Origin: Halomonas sp. M4R1S46
GTDB taxonomy: Bacteria; Pseudomonadota; Gammaproteobacteria; Pseudomonadales; Halomonadaceae
Direction of reading: 5' to 3'
NCBI RefSeq assembly: GCF_025725685.1
Contig: NZ_CP107008.1
Location: 2,604,001-2,668,000, forward strand
DNA length: 64,000 nt
Every line of letters starts with the position of its first letter. The stretch's first letter is position 1. The position numbers and the translations under genes are program-made. Under the pieces are notes generated by a model. That model worked only from the letters and a program-made list of their open reading frames with translations. It had not been told where the DNA came from and did not search any database. Below, piece by piece: positions 27,217 through 34,492 of this stretch.

Positions 27217-27245
27217 CTTGAAACCCGGCGCAAAAGGCCGTATCT
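27217..27245 (+). promoter_or_regulatory. Heat-shock (sigma32-like) promoter of htpX
   Basis: CTTGAAA (27217-27223), a 14-base spacer and CCGTATCT (27238-27245) closely fit the RpoH consensus (CTTGAAA, 13-15 bases, CCCCATNT). It lies 75 bases before the htpX start, and htpX is a known heat-shock gene in E. coli. Confidence 0.7.
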
Positions 27246-27319
27246 AAGCATCTGCTTCTTCACGCCGCACCTCGCCGGTGCGGCCACTACGCGACAACCC
27301 CGACGGGAGACCTCCGGCA

Positions 27320-28219
27320 ATGATGAGAATCCTGCTCTTCCTGGGCACCAACCTGGCGGTGATCCTGGTGGCCAGCATCACCCTGCGCCTGCTCGGCGTG
27401 GAGCCCTACCTCACCGCACAAGGGATCAACTTCAATGCCCTGCTGATCTTCTGCTTCATCTTCGGCATGGCCGGCTCGATGGTGTCGCTGTTCATCTCCA
27501 AGTGGATGGCCAAGCGCACCACCGGCACGGTGATCATCGAGCAGCCGTCCAACAACAGCGAGAAGTGGCTGCTGGATACCGTGGCCGAACTGGCCCGGGA
27601 TGCCGGCATCAAGACGCCGGAGGTCGGCATCTTCCCCGCCCAGCAATCCAACGCCTTCGCCACCGGCTGGAACAAGGACGACGCCCTGGTGGCCGTCTCC
27701 GCCGGCCTGCTCAACCGCATGCGCCCGGAGGAGATCCGTGCGGTGCTGGCCCACGAGATCGGCCACGTGGCCAACGGCGACATGGTCACCCTGGCCCTGA
27801 TCCAGGGGGTGCTCAACACCTTCGTGATGTTCTTCGCCCGGGTGGTGGCCCAGCTGGTGGACAGCTTCCTGCGCCGGGACGACAGCGAGGGCCTGGGCTT
27901 CTTCGGCTATTTCGCGGTGGTGATCGTCGCCGAGATCGTCTTCGGCCTGATCGCCTCGGCCATCGTCGCCTGGTTCTCGCGCTTCCGCGAGTACCGCGCC
28001 GATGCCGCCGGCGCCCGGCTCGCCGGCAGCGGCGCCATGATCAATGCCCTGGCGCGGCTCAAGGCCGAGACCCAGATGCCCGACCAGATGCCGGACACCC
28101 TGCGGGCCATGGCCATCACCAAGGGCCAGACGCGTTCCCTGATGGAGAAACTCTTCGCCAGCCACCCCCCACTGGACGAGCGCATCCGCGCCCTCAAGGA
28201 AGCGGCCTACCGGCAGTAA
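27320..28219 (+). CDS. htpX: Membrane metalloprotease HtpX
   Basis: 299 residues, starting MMRILLFLGTNLAV as in E. coli HtpX. Two N-terminal helices, then the zinc site H145-E-I-G-H149 and the downstream FREYRADAAGARLAGS with the third-ligand glutamate. Two further hydrophobic segments flank it. It removes misfolded inner-membrane proteins. A sigma32-like promoter lies upstream. Its stop codon leads directly into nine heptamer repeats. Confidence 0.95.
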   Translation: MMRILLFLGTNLAVILVASITLRLLGVEPYLTAQGINFNALLIFCFIFGMAGSMVSLFISKWMAKRTTGTVIIEQPSNNSEKWLLDTVAELARDAGIKTPEVGIFPAQQSNAFATGWNKDDALVAVSAGLLNRMRPEEIRAVLAHEIGHVANGDMVTLALIQGVLNTFVMFFARVVAQLVDSFLRRDDSEGLGFFGYFAVVIVAEIVFGLIASAIVAWFSRFREYRADAAGARLAGSGAMINALARLKAETQMPDQMPDTLRAMAITKGQTRSLMEKLFASHPPLDERIRALKEAAYRQ

Positions 28220-28221
28220 GC

Positions 28222-28284
28222 TGCGGGCTGCGGGCTGCGGGCTGCGGGCTGCGGGCTGCGGGCTGCGGGCTGCGGGCTGCGGGC
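28222..28284 (+). repeat. Nine tandem copies of TGCGGGC after the htpX stop
   Basis: Exact heptamers from 28222 to 28284. The preceding seven bases (28215-28221, AGTAAGC) contain the htpX stop TAA and are in the same register. Sense orientation relative to htpX. Fits the NNNRRGC consensus seen elsewhere in the window. Confidence 0.95.
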
Positions 28285-28296
28285 GATGCTAGTGTT

Positions 28297-28338
28297 GCTC
28301 GTAGCTCGTAGCTCGCAACTTGCCCCTCACACCTCACA
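28297..28338 (-). repeat. Six in-register heptamers running from the pdxB stop
   Basis: On the minus strand, starting in the pdxB stop (TGA inside the first unit): TGTGAGG, TGTGAGG, GGCAAGT, TGCGAGC, TACGAGC, TACGAGC. Sense orientation for pdxB, converging on the htpX array with 12 bases between. Less perfect than the htpX array but strictly 7-periodic. Confidence 0.85.
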
Positions 28339-29482
28339 CCTCCACCGCCACCCGGAAGCCGGCGGCCCGCAGCGGCTCGGCCAGGACGTCGGCACCCGGG
28401 CGCAGGGTCACCGCCAGGGTCGCGAACTCCCGGCGCAGCGGGTAGCTCGCCCGACAGGCATCGAAGCCCTTGGCCACTCCCTGGCGGCGGCTCTCGCGGA
28501 TCAGGCTGTCGTGATCCCGGCGCACGTCATAGACGGCGCGCATGCATAGCCGCAGGGCGTCCTCGACCTCGAGGCCGGCGTCGAGGATGAGACTCGACAC
28601 GGGCGGCGGTGGCGCCAGCGTCTCGAAGGTCAGGCGGGTCGGCAGACCCAGGCGATGGGCCAGTGCCTGGTAGATGCGATGGGTGCCGCGCAGCTTGCCG
28701 TCGAGGCTGTAACCGGCGACATGGGGCGTGGCGATCGCCGCCAGGTCCCGCAGGGCCGCGTCGATGGCGGGCTCGCCTTCCCAGACGTCCAGCACCGCGG
28801 TGATGTCGCCCTGGGCGGAGAGTCGGCCCCGCAGGGCCTGGCCGGCGAGACAGTCGCCGCGGCCGGCATTGAGCACGATGGTGCCCGGCGCCAGCTCGGC
28901 GATGCGCCGGGCATCGAGCAGGTGATGGGTGGCATGGCGCCCCTCGTGCACCAGCGGCGTGTGCAGGCACAGCACGTCGCAGGCCTCGATCAGGGTATCC
29001 AGGTCGACGAAGCCCTCGGAGCCCTCCCGCTCGGCCCGCGGCGGGTCGCAGGCCAGGCAGTCGATACCCAGCAACTGGAGGCGCCCCAGCAACCGCCCGC
29101 CGACGTTGCCCACCCCGACGATACCCACGCGTCGTTCGAGGAGCCGGAAGCCCTGGCGCTCGGCCAGGGTGGCCAGGCTCGCCAGCACATAGTCTACCAC
29201 CGCCTCGGCATTGCAGCCCGGGGCGCTGGCGAAGGCGATGCCCCGCTCGGCCAGGGCCGCCGGGTCGACATGGTCGGTGCCGATCGTGCAGGTCCCCACG
29301 AAGCGCAACCGCGATCCGGCCACCAGGGCCTCGTCGACCCGGGTGATGGAGCGCACCACCAGGGCATCGGCCTCGCGGACCGTGGCGGCATCGATCTCGC
29401 GACCCGGGAGGCGCACGACCTCGCCCAGGGGCGCGAAGCATGCCATGGCGGCCGGCACATTGGCGTCGACGACGATTCGCAT
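28334..29482 (-). CDS. pdxB: Erythronate-4-phosphate dehydrogenase
   Basis: 382 residues from the ATG at 29482 (AGGAG upstream), the usual PdxB length. D-2-hydroxyacid dehydrogenase fold: NAD motif GVGNVGGRLLGRL, catalytic Arg in LNAGRGD, Glu in VWEGEP and His in TPHVAGYS. The C-terminal PdxB dimerisation domain follows. It oxidises 4-phosphoerythronate in the DXP-independent branch of pyridoxal phosphate synthesis. Convergent with htpX. Confidence 0.93.
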   Translation of the reverse strand: MRIVVDANVPAAMACFAPLGEVVRLPGREIDAATVREADALVVRSITRVDEALVAGSRLRFVGTCTIGTDHVDPAALAERGIAFASAPGCNAEAVVDYVLASLATLAERQGFRLLERRVGIVGVGNVGGRLLGRLQLLGIDCLACDPPRAEREGSEGFVDLDTLIEACDVLCLHTPLVHEGRHATHHLLDARRIAELAPGTIVLNAGRGDCLAGQALRGRLSAQGDITAVLDVWEGEPAIDAALRDLAAIATPHVAGYSLDGKLRGTHRIYQALAHRLGLPTRLTFETLAPPPPVSSLILDAGLEVEDALRLCMRAVYDVRRDHDSLIRESRRQGVAKGFDACRASYPLRREFATLAVTLRPGADVLAEPLRAAGFRVAVEV

Positions 29483-29548
29483 GATTCTCTCCTGCCACTT
29501 GACCCGCATGGCTTGTTCAGCGGCCATGAGGGCTTACAATACCCGCCT

Positions 29549-29881
29549 ATGTTACACGAGCAGCGCTGCCCTGCGCCGCCGCCGACACCGGGAGCCGCCG
29601 TGATCGTCCGCTGGGAAACCGACCATGACTACGTGCTGGTACATGTCCATCAGGACATGTTCGGCGACTGGATCTTCAGCCGCGCCTGGGGGCAGATCGG
29701 CACCCAGTTCGGCGGCCTGAAGCACCAGCTCGCCGACGACCACGCCCAGGCGATGATGTGGCTCGACGACGAAACCACCATCCAGGCCTCCCGGGGCTTC
29801 CGCAAGGTGCTCGAGGCCGATGACCACAGCGCCGAGGGGCGCGACGCGGTCAGCCAGCTCTCGCTGCTCGATACGCCGTAG
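29549..29881 (+). CDS. Stand-alone WGR-domain protein
   Basis: 110 residues from the ATG at 29549, or 93 from a GTG at 29600 that has GGGAG close upstream and skips the proline-rich leader. The core VLVHVHQDMFGDWIFSRAWG followed by IGTQFGG matches the WGR domain, a small nucleic-acid-associated fold named for its Trp-Gly-Arg (here WGQ). C-terminal QASRGFRKV completes it. In larger proteins WGR accompanies PARP or regulator domains; alone its role is unknown. Divergent from pdxB. Confidence 0.65.
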   Translation: MLHEQRCPAPPPTPGAAVIVRWETDHDYVLVHVHQDMFGDWIFSRAWGQIGTQFGGLKHQLADDHAQAMMWLDDETTIQASRGFRKVLEADDHSAEGRDAVSQLSLLDTP

Positions 29882-29913
29882 GTCGGGTAAGCGAGCCGGT
29901 GGGCGCACCCGAC
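29880..29913. repeat. REP-like palindrome overlapping the WGR gene stop
   Basis: GTCGGGT (29882-29888) and ACCCGAC (29907-29913) enclose an 18-base GC-rich loop. The TAG of the WGR gene forms its left edge. It resembles the dispersed TAGGTCGGGT...ACCCGAC palindromes common in gammaproteobacterial intergenic DNA; a genome count is needed. Confidence 0.6.
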
Positions 29914-29977
29914 AATCCATTCGAGCCGTAAACCGTCATGCTTGCTGCCTCTCACCCTACCTGCGGCAACGGTTTGC

Positions 29978-29998
29978 TCTTATAGCTTAAAGCTTACA
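29978..29998 (-). repeat. Three NNTAAGC-type heptamers after the glutaredoxin-like gene
   Basis: On the minus strand TGTAAGC, TTTAAGC, TATAAGA run in register from 29998 to 29978. They follow a CCCGGC-GCG-GCCGGG hairpin (30002-30016) that abuts the stop of the upstream minus-strand gene. Sense orientation again; shorter and AT-richer than the other arrays. Confidence 0.6.
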
Positions 29999-30016
29999 AC
30001 TCCCGGCGCGGCCGGG

Positions 30017-30355
30017 TCAGCCCAGGTAGCGGCGTCCGCCGCGCGTCTCCGCGCGCCGGGCCGCCGGGCGGTCTCCCCCGCCTTCCTGGGCGGCACGCCA
30101 GGCCGCCTCGTCCAGCCAGCCCCGGGCCGCCAGCCAGTCGGCCAGCCGTGCCGGCTCGAAGCCGCGTTCCAGCTCGCCTCCCTCGGCATCCCTCAGCACC
30201 GGGATCCGCACTCCATAGCGCGCCATCAGCGCCTCATCGTCGCTGATCTCGACCCGCTCCAGCGCGACCTCGTCGCTGGCCAGTCGCCCCAGCCAGGCCT
30301 CCAGCGCTTCGCAGAGGTGGCAGCCCAGGGTGGTGTAGAGCGTCAAGCGGATCAT
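30017..30355 (-). CDS. Glutaredoxin-like thioredoxin-fold protein
   Basis: 112 residues. It starts with a beta strand and a C12-H-L-C15 redox motif (LTLYTTLGCHLC), followed by EISDDEALMARYGVRIPVLR containing the cis-proline. This is the glutaredoxin family (DUF836/YruB type), with an Arg/Gly-rich C-terminal tail of about 25 residues. Probably a thiol reductase. Its ATG overlaps the stop of a duplicated rlmL 3' end (ATGA at 30352-30355), a relic of former direct coupling to rlmL. Confidence 0.82.
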   Translation of the reverse strand: MIRLTLYTTLGCHLCEALEAWLGRLASDEVALERVEISDDEALMARYGVRIPVLRDAEGGELERGFEPARLADWLAARGWLDEAAWRAAQEGGGDRPAARRAETRGGRRYLG

Positions 30356-30541
30356 GCGCCCTCCCCCTCGTCCGCCTGACGGTGACGGATCAGGAAGCAG
30401 TGATGCCGGTCGGGGCGGCGTTTGCCGGATCGAGAGCGGATCGAAGGTCTCATGCGCCCTCCCCCTCGTCCGCCTGACGGTGACGGATCAGGAAGCAGTG
30501 ATGCAGGTCCGGGCGACGGGTGAAGTCCGGATCGAAGGTCT
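30352..30541. repeat. Tandem duplication of the rlmL 3' end (about 98 bp)
   Basis: 30352-30449 repeats 30450-30541. The first 55 bases are identical, the middle has diverged with a 6-base size difference, and both copies end in CGGATCGAAGGTC. Each copy carries the rlmL C terminus (HHCFLIRHRQADEGEGA plus stop) and its overlapping ATGA. Confidence 0.9.
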
Positions 30542-32672
30542 TCGCCGAGATATCCTCCACGGCGTAGCGCGCGGCCAGATCGGCATCCAGGGTGAAGCGT
30601 CGCTGGTTGTTGGAGAACACCAGGGTCCCGCCCGGGGCCAGGCGCGCCATGGCCAGGCGCACCAGCCGGCCATGGTCGCGCTGCACGTCCAGGGTCTCGG
30701 CCATCTTCTTGGAATTGGAGAAGGTCGGCGGATCCAGGAAGATCAGGTCGAACTGGCCACCGGCGGTCTCCAGCCAATGCAGGCAATCGTCGCGCACCAC
30801 CCGGTGGCGAGACGGGTCCAGGCGATTGAGGGCGAAGTTGTCCCGGGCCCAGTCGAGGTAGGTGTTGGACAGGTCGACGCTGACGCTGTCGCTGGCGCCG
30901 CCATCCCGCTCGGTGCCGAGCGCCGCCTGCACGGTGGCCGTGGCGGTATAGCAGAACAGGTTGAGGAAGCGCTTGCCGGGGGCCAGCTCGGCCAGCAGGC
31001 GACGCACCGGCCGATGGTCAAGGAAGAGCCCGGTGTCGAGGTAGTCGCGCAGGTTCACCCACAACCGCGCCCGTCCCTCGCGGACCTCGAAGCGCTCGCC
31101 GCTGGCCGCCTGTTTCTGGTACTGGGCCCGGCCACTCTGGCGCTCCCGACGCTTGATCACCACCCGCGACGGGTCGACCTCCAGCACCTCGGGGATCACC
31201 GCCAGGGCATCGAACAGCCGCTTCTGGGCCTGGCCGGCATCCACGGATTTCGGGGCGGCGTATTCCTGGACATGCACCCGATCACCGTAGACGTCGATGG
31301 CCAGGGCATACTCGGGCATGTCGGCGTCATAGAGCCGGTAACACGTCTCGCCGGAACGCTTGAGCCACTTCTTCAGCCGCTTGCGGTTCTTCGCGAGGCG
31401 GTTGGCGAACATCTGCGCGCCCTCGGAACGCGGCGCGGGGGCAGACGCCTCGAGCGCCTCGTCGCCCCCACCGGCCGCCGCGCCTTGCGGTACCTCCATC
31501 AACAGCAGCCGGGCATCCAGGGGCCCGTTCTTCAGCGAATAGTGCTTGTAGGCGCGCAGCCCCGTACGGTGGCCGAGGTCGGGGTTGGCGGTGAAGAGCG
31601 CCAGGCGCCAGCCGGGGAAGGCATGGCGCGCCCGCTCACCGAGCGCCGCATAGAGGCCGACCAGTTCCGGCAGTTCGCCGAGTCGCTCGCCATAGGGCGG
31701 GTTGGTGATCACGAGCCCCCGATCCTGCTCGCTAAGCGCCGCCGGCCGGGTCAGGTCGGTCACGCTGGCCCCTTGGAGCTCGATCAGGGCCGGGATGCCG
31801 GCGCGCATGGCGTTGGCCTTGGCCGCCGACAGCGCCGGCGGGCTCTGGTCGAAGCCGTACAGCCGGCATCGGCAGCGCTTGCGGCCGATGCTCGCCCGGG
31901 CCTCGGCCTCGCGCTTGAGTTCGTGCCACAGGCCGGCGTCGTGACCGGCCCAGCCGTGGAAGCCGAAGCGCTCGCGCTGCAAATTGGGCGCGATGTCGGC
32001 CGCGATCATCGCCGCCTCGATCAGCAGCGTCCCGGCCCCGCACAGGGGGTCCACCAGCGGCGCCCCCTGGCGGGCCAGCGCCGGCCAGCCGGCCCGCACC
32101 AGCAGCACCGCCGCCAGGTTCTCCTTGAGGGGGGCATGGCCCACGTCGCGGCGATAGCCGCGGCGATGCAGGCTGTCGCCGGAGAGGTCCACCCCCAGGG
32201 TCAGGCGCCCCCGGTGCAGGTGCGCATAGAGGCGCAGGTCGGGCCGGCGAGTGTCCACGTCGGGCCGGGCCAGCCCCTCGGCGTACAGTCGATCCACCAC
32301 CCCGTCCTTGACCGTCTGGGCCCCGAAACGGGTATGGCGGATCGCCTCGGAGCGGCCGTGGAAGTCCACCGCCAGGGTCGCGCCGGGGGCCAGATGCGCC
32401 CGCCAGTCCACCGCTGCCGTGGCCACGCGCAGCTGCTCGGGAGTCTCGATTCCCTCCTCCCGGGCCAGGCACAGCACCACGCGATTGGCCAGGCGTGACC
32501 AGAGGCAGGCACGGTAGGCGCCGGCCAGGTCGGCGCGGAAATGCACCCCGGCCACGGTGGTCTTGCCGGGCTCGGCCCCCAGCGCGGCCAGCTCCTCGGC
32601 CAGCAGCAGCTCGAGCCCCTTGGGGCAGGTGGCCAGATAGGCCTGGGAATCAGGATCTCGTGAATCGCTCAT
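30450..32672 (-). CDS. rlmL: Bifunctional 23S rRNA methyltransferase RlmK/RlmL
   Basis: 740 residues, full length for the fusion. An N-terminal THUMP domain (about 5-160) and the RlmL methyltransferase with NPPYGERLGE near 305 make m2G2445. The C-terminal RlmK half, with LNLFCYTATATVQAAL and DPPTFSNSKKM, makes m7G2069. Cytoplasmic, acts on naked or early 23S rRNA. Its 3' end was duplicated downstream without damaging this copy. Confidence 0.95.
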   Translation of the reverse strand: MSDSRDPDSQAYLATCPKGLELLLAEELAALGAEPGKTTVAGVHFRADLAGAYRACLWSRLANRVVLCLAREEGIETPEQLRVATAAVDWRAHLAPGATLAVDFHGRSEAIRHTRFGAQTVKDGVVDRLYAEGLARPDVDTRRPDLRLYAHLHRGRLTLGVDLSGDSLHRRGYRRDVGHAPLKENLAAVLLVRAGWPALARQGAPLVDPLCGAGTLLIEAAMIAADIAPNLQRERFGFHGWAGHDAGLWHELKREAEARASIGRKRCRCRLYGFDQSPPALSAAKANAMRAGIPALIELQGASVTDLTRPAALSEQDRGLVITNPPYGERLGELPELVGLYAALGERARHAFPGWRLALFTANPDLGHRTGLRAYKHYSLKNGPLDARLLLMEVPQGAAAGGGDEALEASAPAPRSEGAQMFANRLAKNRKRLKKWLKRSGETCYRLYDADMPEYALAIDVYGDRVHVQEYAAPKSVDAGQAQKRLFDALAVIPEVLEVDPSRVVIKRRERQSGRAQYQKQAASGERFEVREGRARLWVNLRDYLDTGLFLDHRPVRRLLAELAPGKRFLNLFCYTATATVQAALGTERDGGASDSVSVDLSNTYLDWARDNFALNRLDPSRHRVVRDDCLHWLETAGGQFDLIFLDPPTFSNSKKMAETLDVQRDHGRLVRLAMARLAPGGTLVFSNNQRRFTLDADLAARYAVEDISAKTFDPDFTRRPDLHHCFLIRHRQADEGEGA

Positions 32673-32786
32673 GGGATGTCCATCGGCGTGGCCTCTGGCC
32701 CGCCTCGTTTATCGTGTCGACCGGGTGTACGTCTTGTTACAAATCAGCTGTCGACAGCGGTGACCGGGTTGCGCTATCTATGAGGT

Positions 32787-32854
32787 GGTAGCTACCTGAC
32801 AACGCATGCGTTCCTGTCAATGGGTCTTTCTCACTGGCGGCGTCTTACGCCGCC
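32787..32854 (+). promoter_or_regulatory. Dyad-rich leader of rmf
   Basis: The 259-base region before rmf holds two perfect palindromes, GGTAGCTACC (32787-32796) and AACGCATGCGTT (32801-32812). The second is framed by TGACA (32797) and TGTCA (32815). A hairpin GGCGGCG-TCTTA-CGCCGCC follows (32836-32854), then ACCCG...CGGGT near 32862. They suit an operator and a structured 5' leader. I cannot assign a -10 with confidence. Confidence 0.5.
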
Positions 32855-32931
32855 TTACGGGACCCGACAACACGGGTTCGACGTTCCTCTGTGCGTCGAA
32901 TTCAATCGGTACCTTAGCAAGAGGTAGTCCA

Positions 32932-33138
32932 ATGAAACGACAGAAACGTGATCGCTTCCAGCGTGCCTATGTGCATGGGTACAAGGCAGGTCTCTCAGGT
33001 CGTTCCCGTGATGACTGTCCGAGTCAAGATATCAATCTACGCGAGTACTGGATGAGCGGTTGGCGTGAAGGTCGTGGAGATCAATGGTCCGGCATGACGG
33101 GCGTCTCCGGTATTCACAAGAACCCCATGGTGATCTGA
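32932..33138 (+). CDS. rmf: Ribosome modulation factor
   Basis: 68 residues, opening MKRQKRDRFQRAYVHGYKAG as in E. coli Rmf, with the conserved GRSRDDCP and REYWMSGWREGRGD. It dimerises 70S ribosomes into inactive 100S particles in stationary phase. About 13 residues longer than the E. coli protein at the C terminus. AGAGGT precedes the ATG. Own leader upstream and intrinsic terminator downstream. Confidence 0.95.
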   Translation: MKRQKRDRFQRAYVHGYKAGLSGRSRDDCPSQDINLREYWMSGWREGRGDQWSGMTGVSGIHKNPMVI

Positions 33139-33184
33139 CCCCCTAGTCCGGGTGGATCGCACCTCGTCGACAGGACGTACCCTC

Positions 33185-33213
33185 AAGCCCATGGCTCGGC
33201 CATGGGCTTTTTA
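33185..33213 (+). terminator. Intrinsic terminator of rmf
   Basis: AAGCCCATGGC (33185-33195) pairs with GCCATGGGCTT (33199-33209) around TCG, followed directly by TTTTT on the plus strand. It lies 47 bases past the rmf stop. Confidence 0.9.
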
Positions 33214-33220
33214 GTGCCGC

Positions 33221-34243
33221 TCAGACCCGGTGCCGCGCCTGAAGCGCCCGGGCGCACTCCCCCACCAGCGCCGGCCCCCGATAGATGAAGCCGGAATAGA
33301 GCTGCACCAGGTCGGCACCGGCCTCGACCTTGGCCAGCGCGGCCTGGCCGCTGTCGATGCCGCCCACCCCGATGATCGGCATGTCCGGCAGGTGACGGCG
33401 CAGCTCGCGGATCACCGTGTTGGAGGGCTCGAACACCGGCCGCCCCGAGAGGCCGCCCCGCTCGTCGGCCCCGGGCAGGCCCGCCACCGCGTCCCGGGAG
33501 ATGGTGGTGTTGGTGGCGATCACCGCCTCGATGCCATTGGCCTCGAGGCTCGCCGCGACCAGGCGCACTTCCTCGGTGTCCATGTCGGGGGCGATCTTGA
33601 CCGCCAGGGGCACCTGCCGACCGCTTTCGCGATCCAGCCGGCTCGCCTCCTCGCGCAACGTCCCCAGCAACTGGTCCAGGTGCTCGCCGAACTGCAGGTT
33701 GCGCAGTCCCGGGGTATTCGGCGAGGAGATGTTCACGGTGATGTAATGGGCATGGGCATGCACCTTGCGCAGGCAGAGGAGGTAGTCGTCCACCGCGCGC
33801 TCCACCGGCGTGGTCAGGTTCTTGCCGATGTTGATGCCGATCACGCCCGCATAGCGGGAGCGCCGGACCCGCTCGACCAGGTGGTCGACGCCGGCGTTGT
33901 TGAAGCCCATGCGGTTGATGATGGCCCCGGCCTCGGGCAGGCGGAACAGCCGTGGCCGGGGGTTGCCGTCCTGGGGCCTGGGCGTCACGGTGCCCACCTC
34001 GACGAAGCCGAAGCCCAGGCCCCCCAGGGCATCCAGGTGATCGGCGTTCTTGTCGAGTCCCGCGGCCAGGCCGACCCGATTGGGGAAGCGCAGGCCCATC
34101 AGCTCCACCGGGTCCTCGACCCGCCCCCCAGCAAGCCGCCCCGACAGCCCGAGGCGTTCGGCCAGGTCCAGCGCCGAGAGCGCGACCGAATGGGCCTTCT
34201 CGGCGTCGAGGCGGAACAGCAGCGAGCGGGCAAGCGAATACAT
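33221..34243 (-). CDS. pyrD: Dihydroorotate dehydrogenase (quinone), class 2
   Basis: 340 residues. The hydrophobic N-terminal extension of class 2 enzymes (MYSLARSLLFRLDAEKAHSV) binds the membrane. The FMN barrel carries GFGFVEVGTVTPRPQ, FNNAGVD, and NISSPNTPGLRNLQ with the catalytic serine. It oxidises dihydroorotate with ubiquinone in pyrimidine synthesis. AGGAGATG precedes the ATG; a TATACT -10 (34293-34298, minus strand) lies upstream but the -35 is poor. Confidence 0.95.
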   Translation of the reverse strand: MYSLARSLLFRLDAEKAHSVALSALDLAERLGLSGRLAGGRVEDPVELMGLRFPNRVGLAAGLDKNADHLDALGGLGFGFVEVGTVTPRPQDGNPRPRLFRLPEAGAIINRMGFNNAGVDHLVERVRRSRYAGVIGINIGKNLTTPVERAVDDYLLCLRKVHAHAHYITVNISSPNTPGLRNLQFGEHLDQLLGTLREEASRLDRESGRQVPLAVKIAPDMDTEEVRLVAASLEANGIEAVIATNTTISRDAVAGLPGADERGGLSGRPVFEPSNTVIRELRRHLPDMPIIGVGGIDSGQAALAKVEAGADLVQLYSGFIYRGPALVGECARALQARHRV

Positions 34244-34316
34244 GACATCTCCTGACGGGCGGCGGGACCACGCGGGCCGAAATCGGGGCGCGAGTATAGC
34301 GCAGCCGCCCCGTCAC

Positions 34317-34346
34317 GACGAACCCCGCCCTTCGGCGGGGTTCGTC
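34317..34346. other. Orphan 13-bp hairpin between divergent pyrD and mgtE
   Basis: GACGAACCCCGCC (34317-34329) pairs perfectly with 34334-34346 around CTTC. It looks like a terminator stem but no gene ends here, and it lies upstream of the probable pyrD promoter. A second dyad, CATCGAGGC (34445-34453) and GCCTCGATG (34463-34471), lies in the mgtE leader. Confidence 0.5.
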
Positions 34347-34492
34347 AGCTCCTCGACCGGCTCATGATAGCCTTCGCTGGCACCTGCCATGGGACGCGCC
34401 TTTTATGGTCTACTGAAGCACAGATAGGAGTCCGACTTAGGACACATCGAGGCCGCTTGTCAGCCTCGATGACGCGCTGCCAGGGAGACGAC

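Noticed and set aside
28222..28284. CRISPR-like array in the heptamer repeats
   Set aside because: Units are 7 bases with no spacers and no cas genes are present; these are simple tandem repeats.
34445..34471. Magnesium riboswitch before mgtE
   Set aside because: Only one 9-bp dyad is visible; I cannot match the multi-helix M-box layout.
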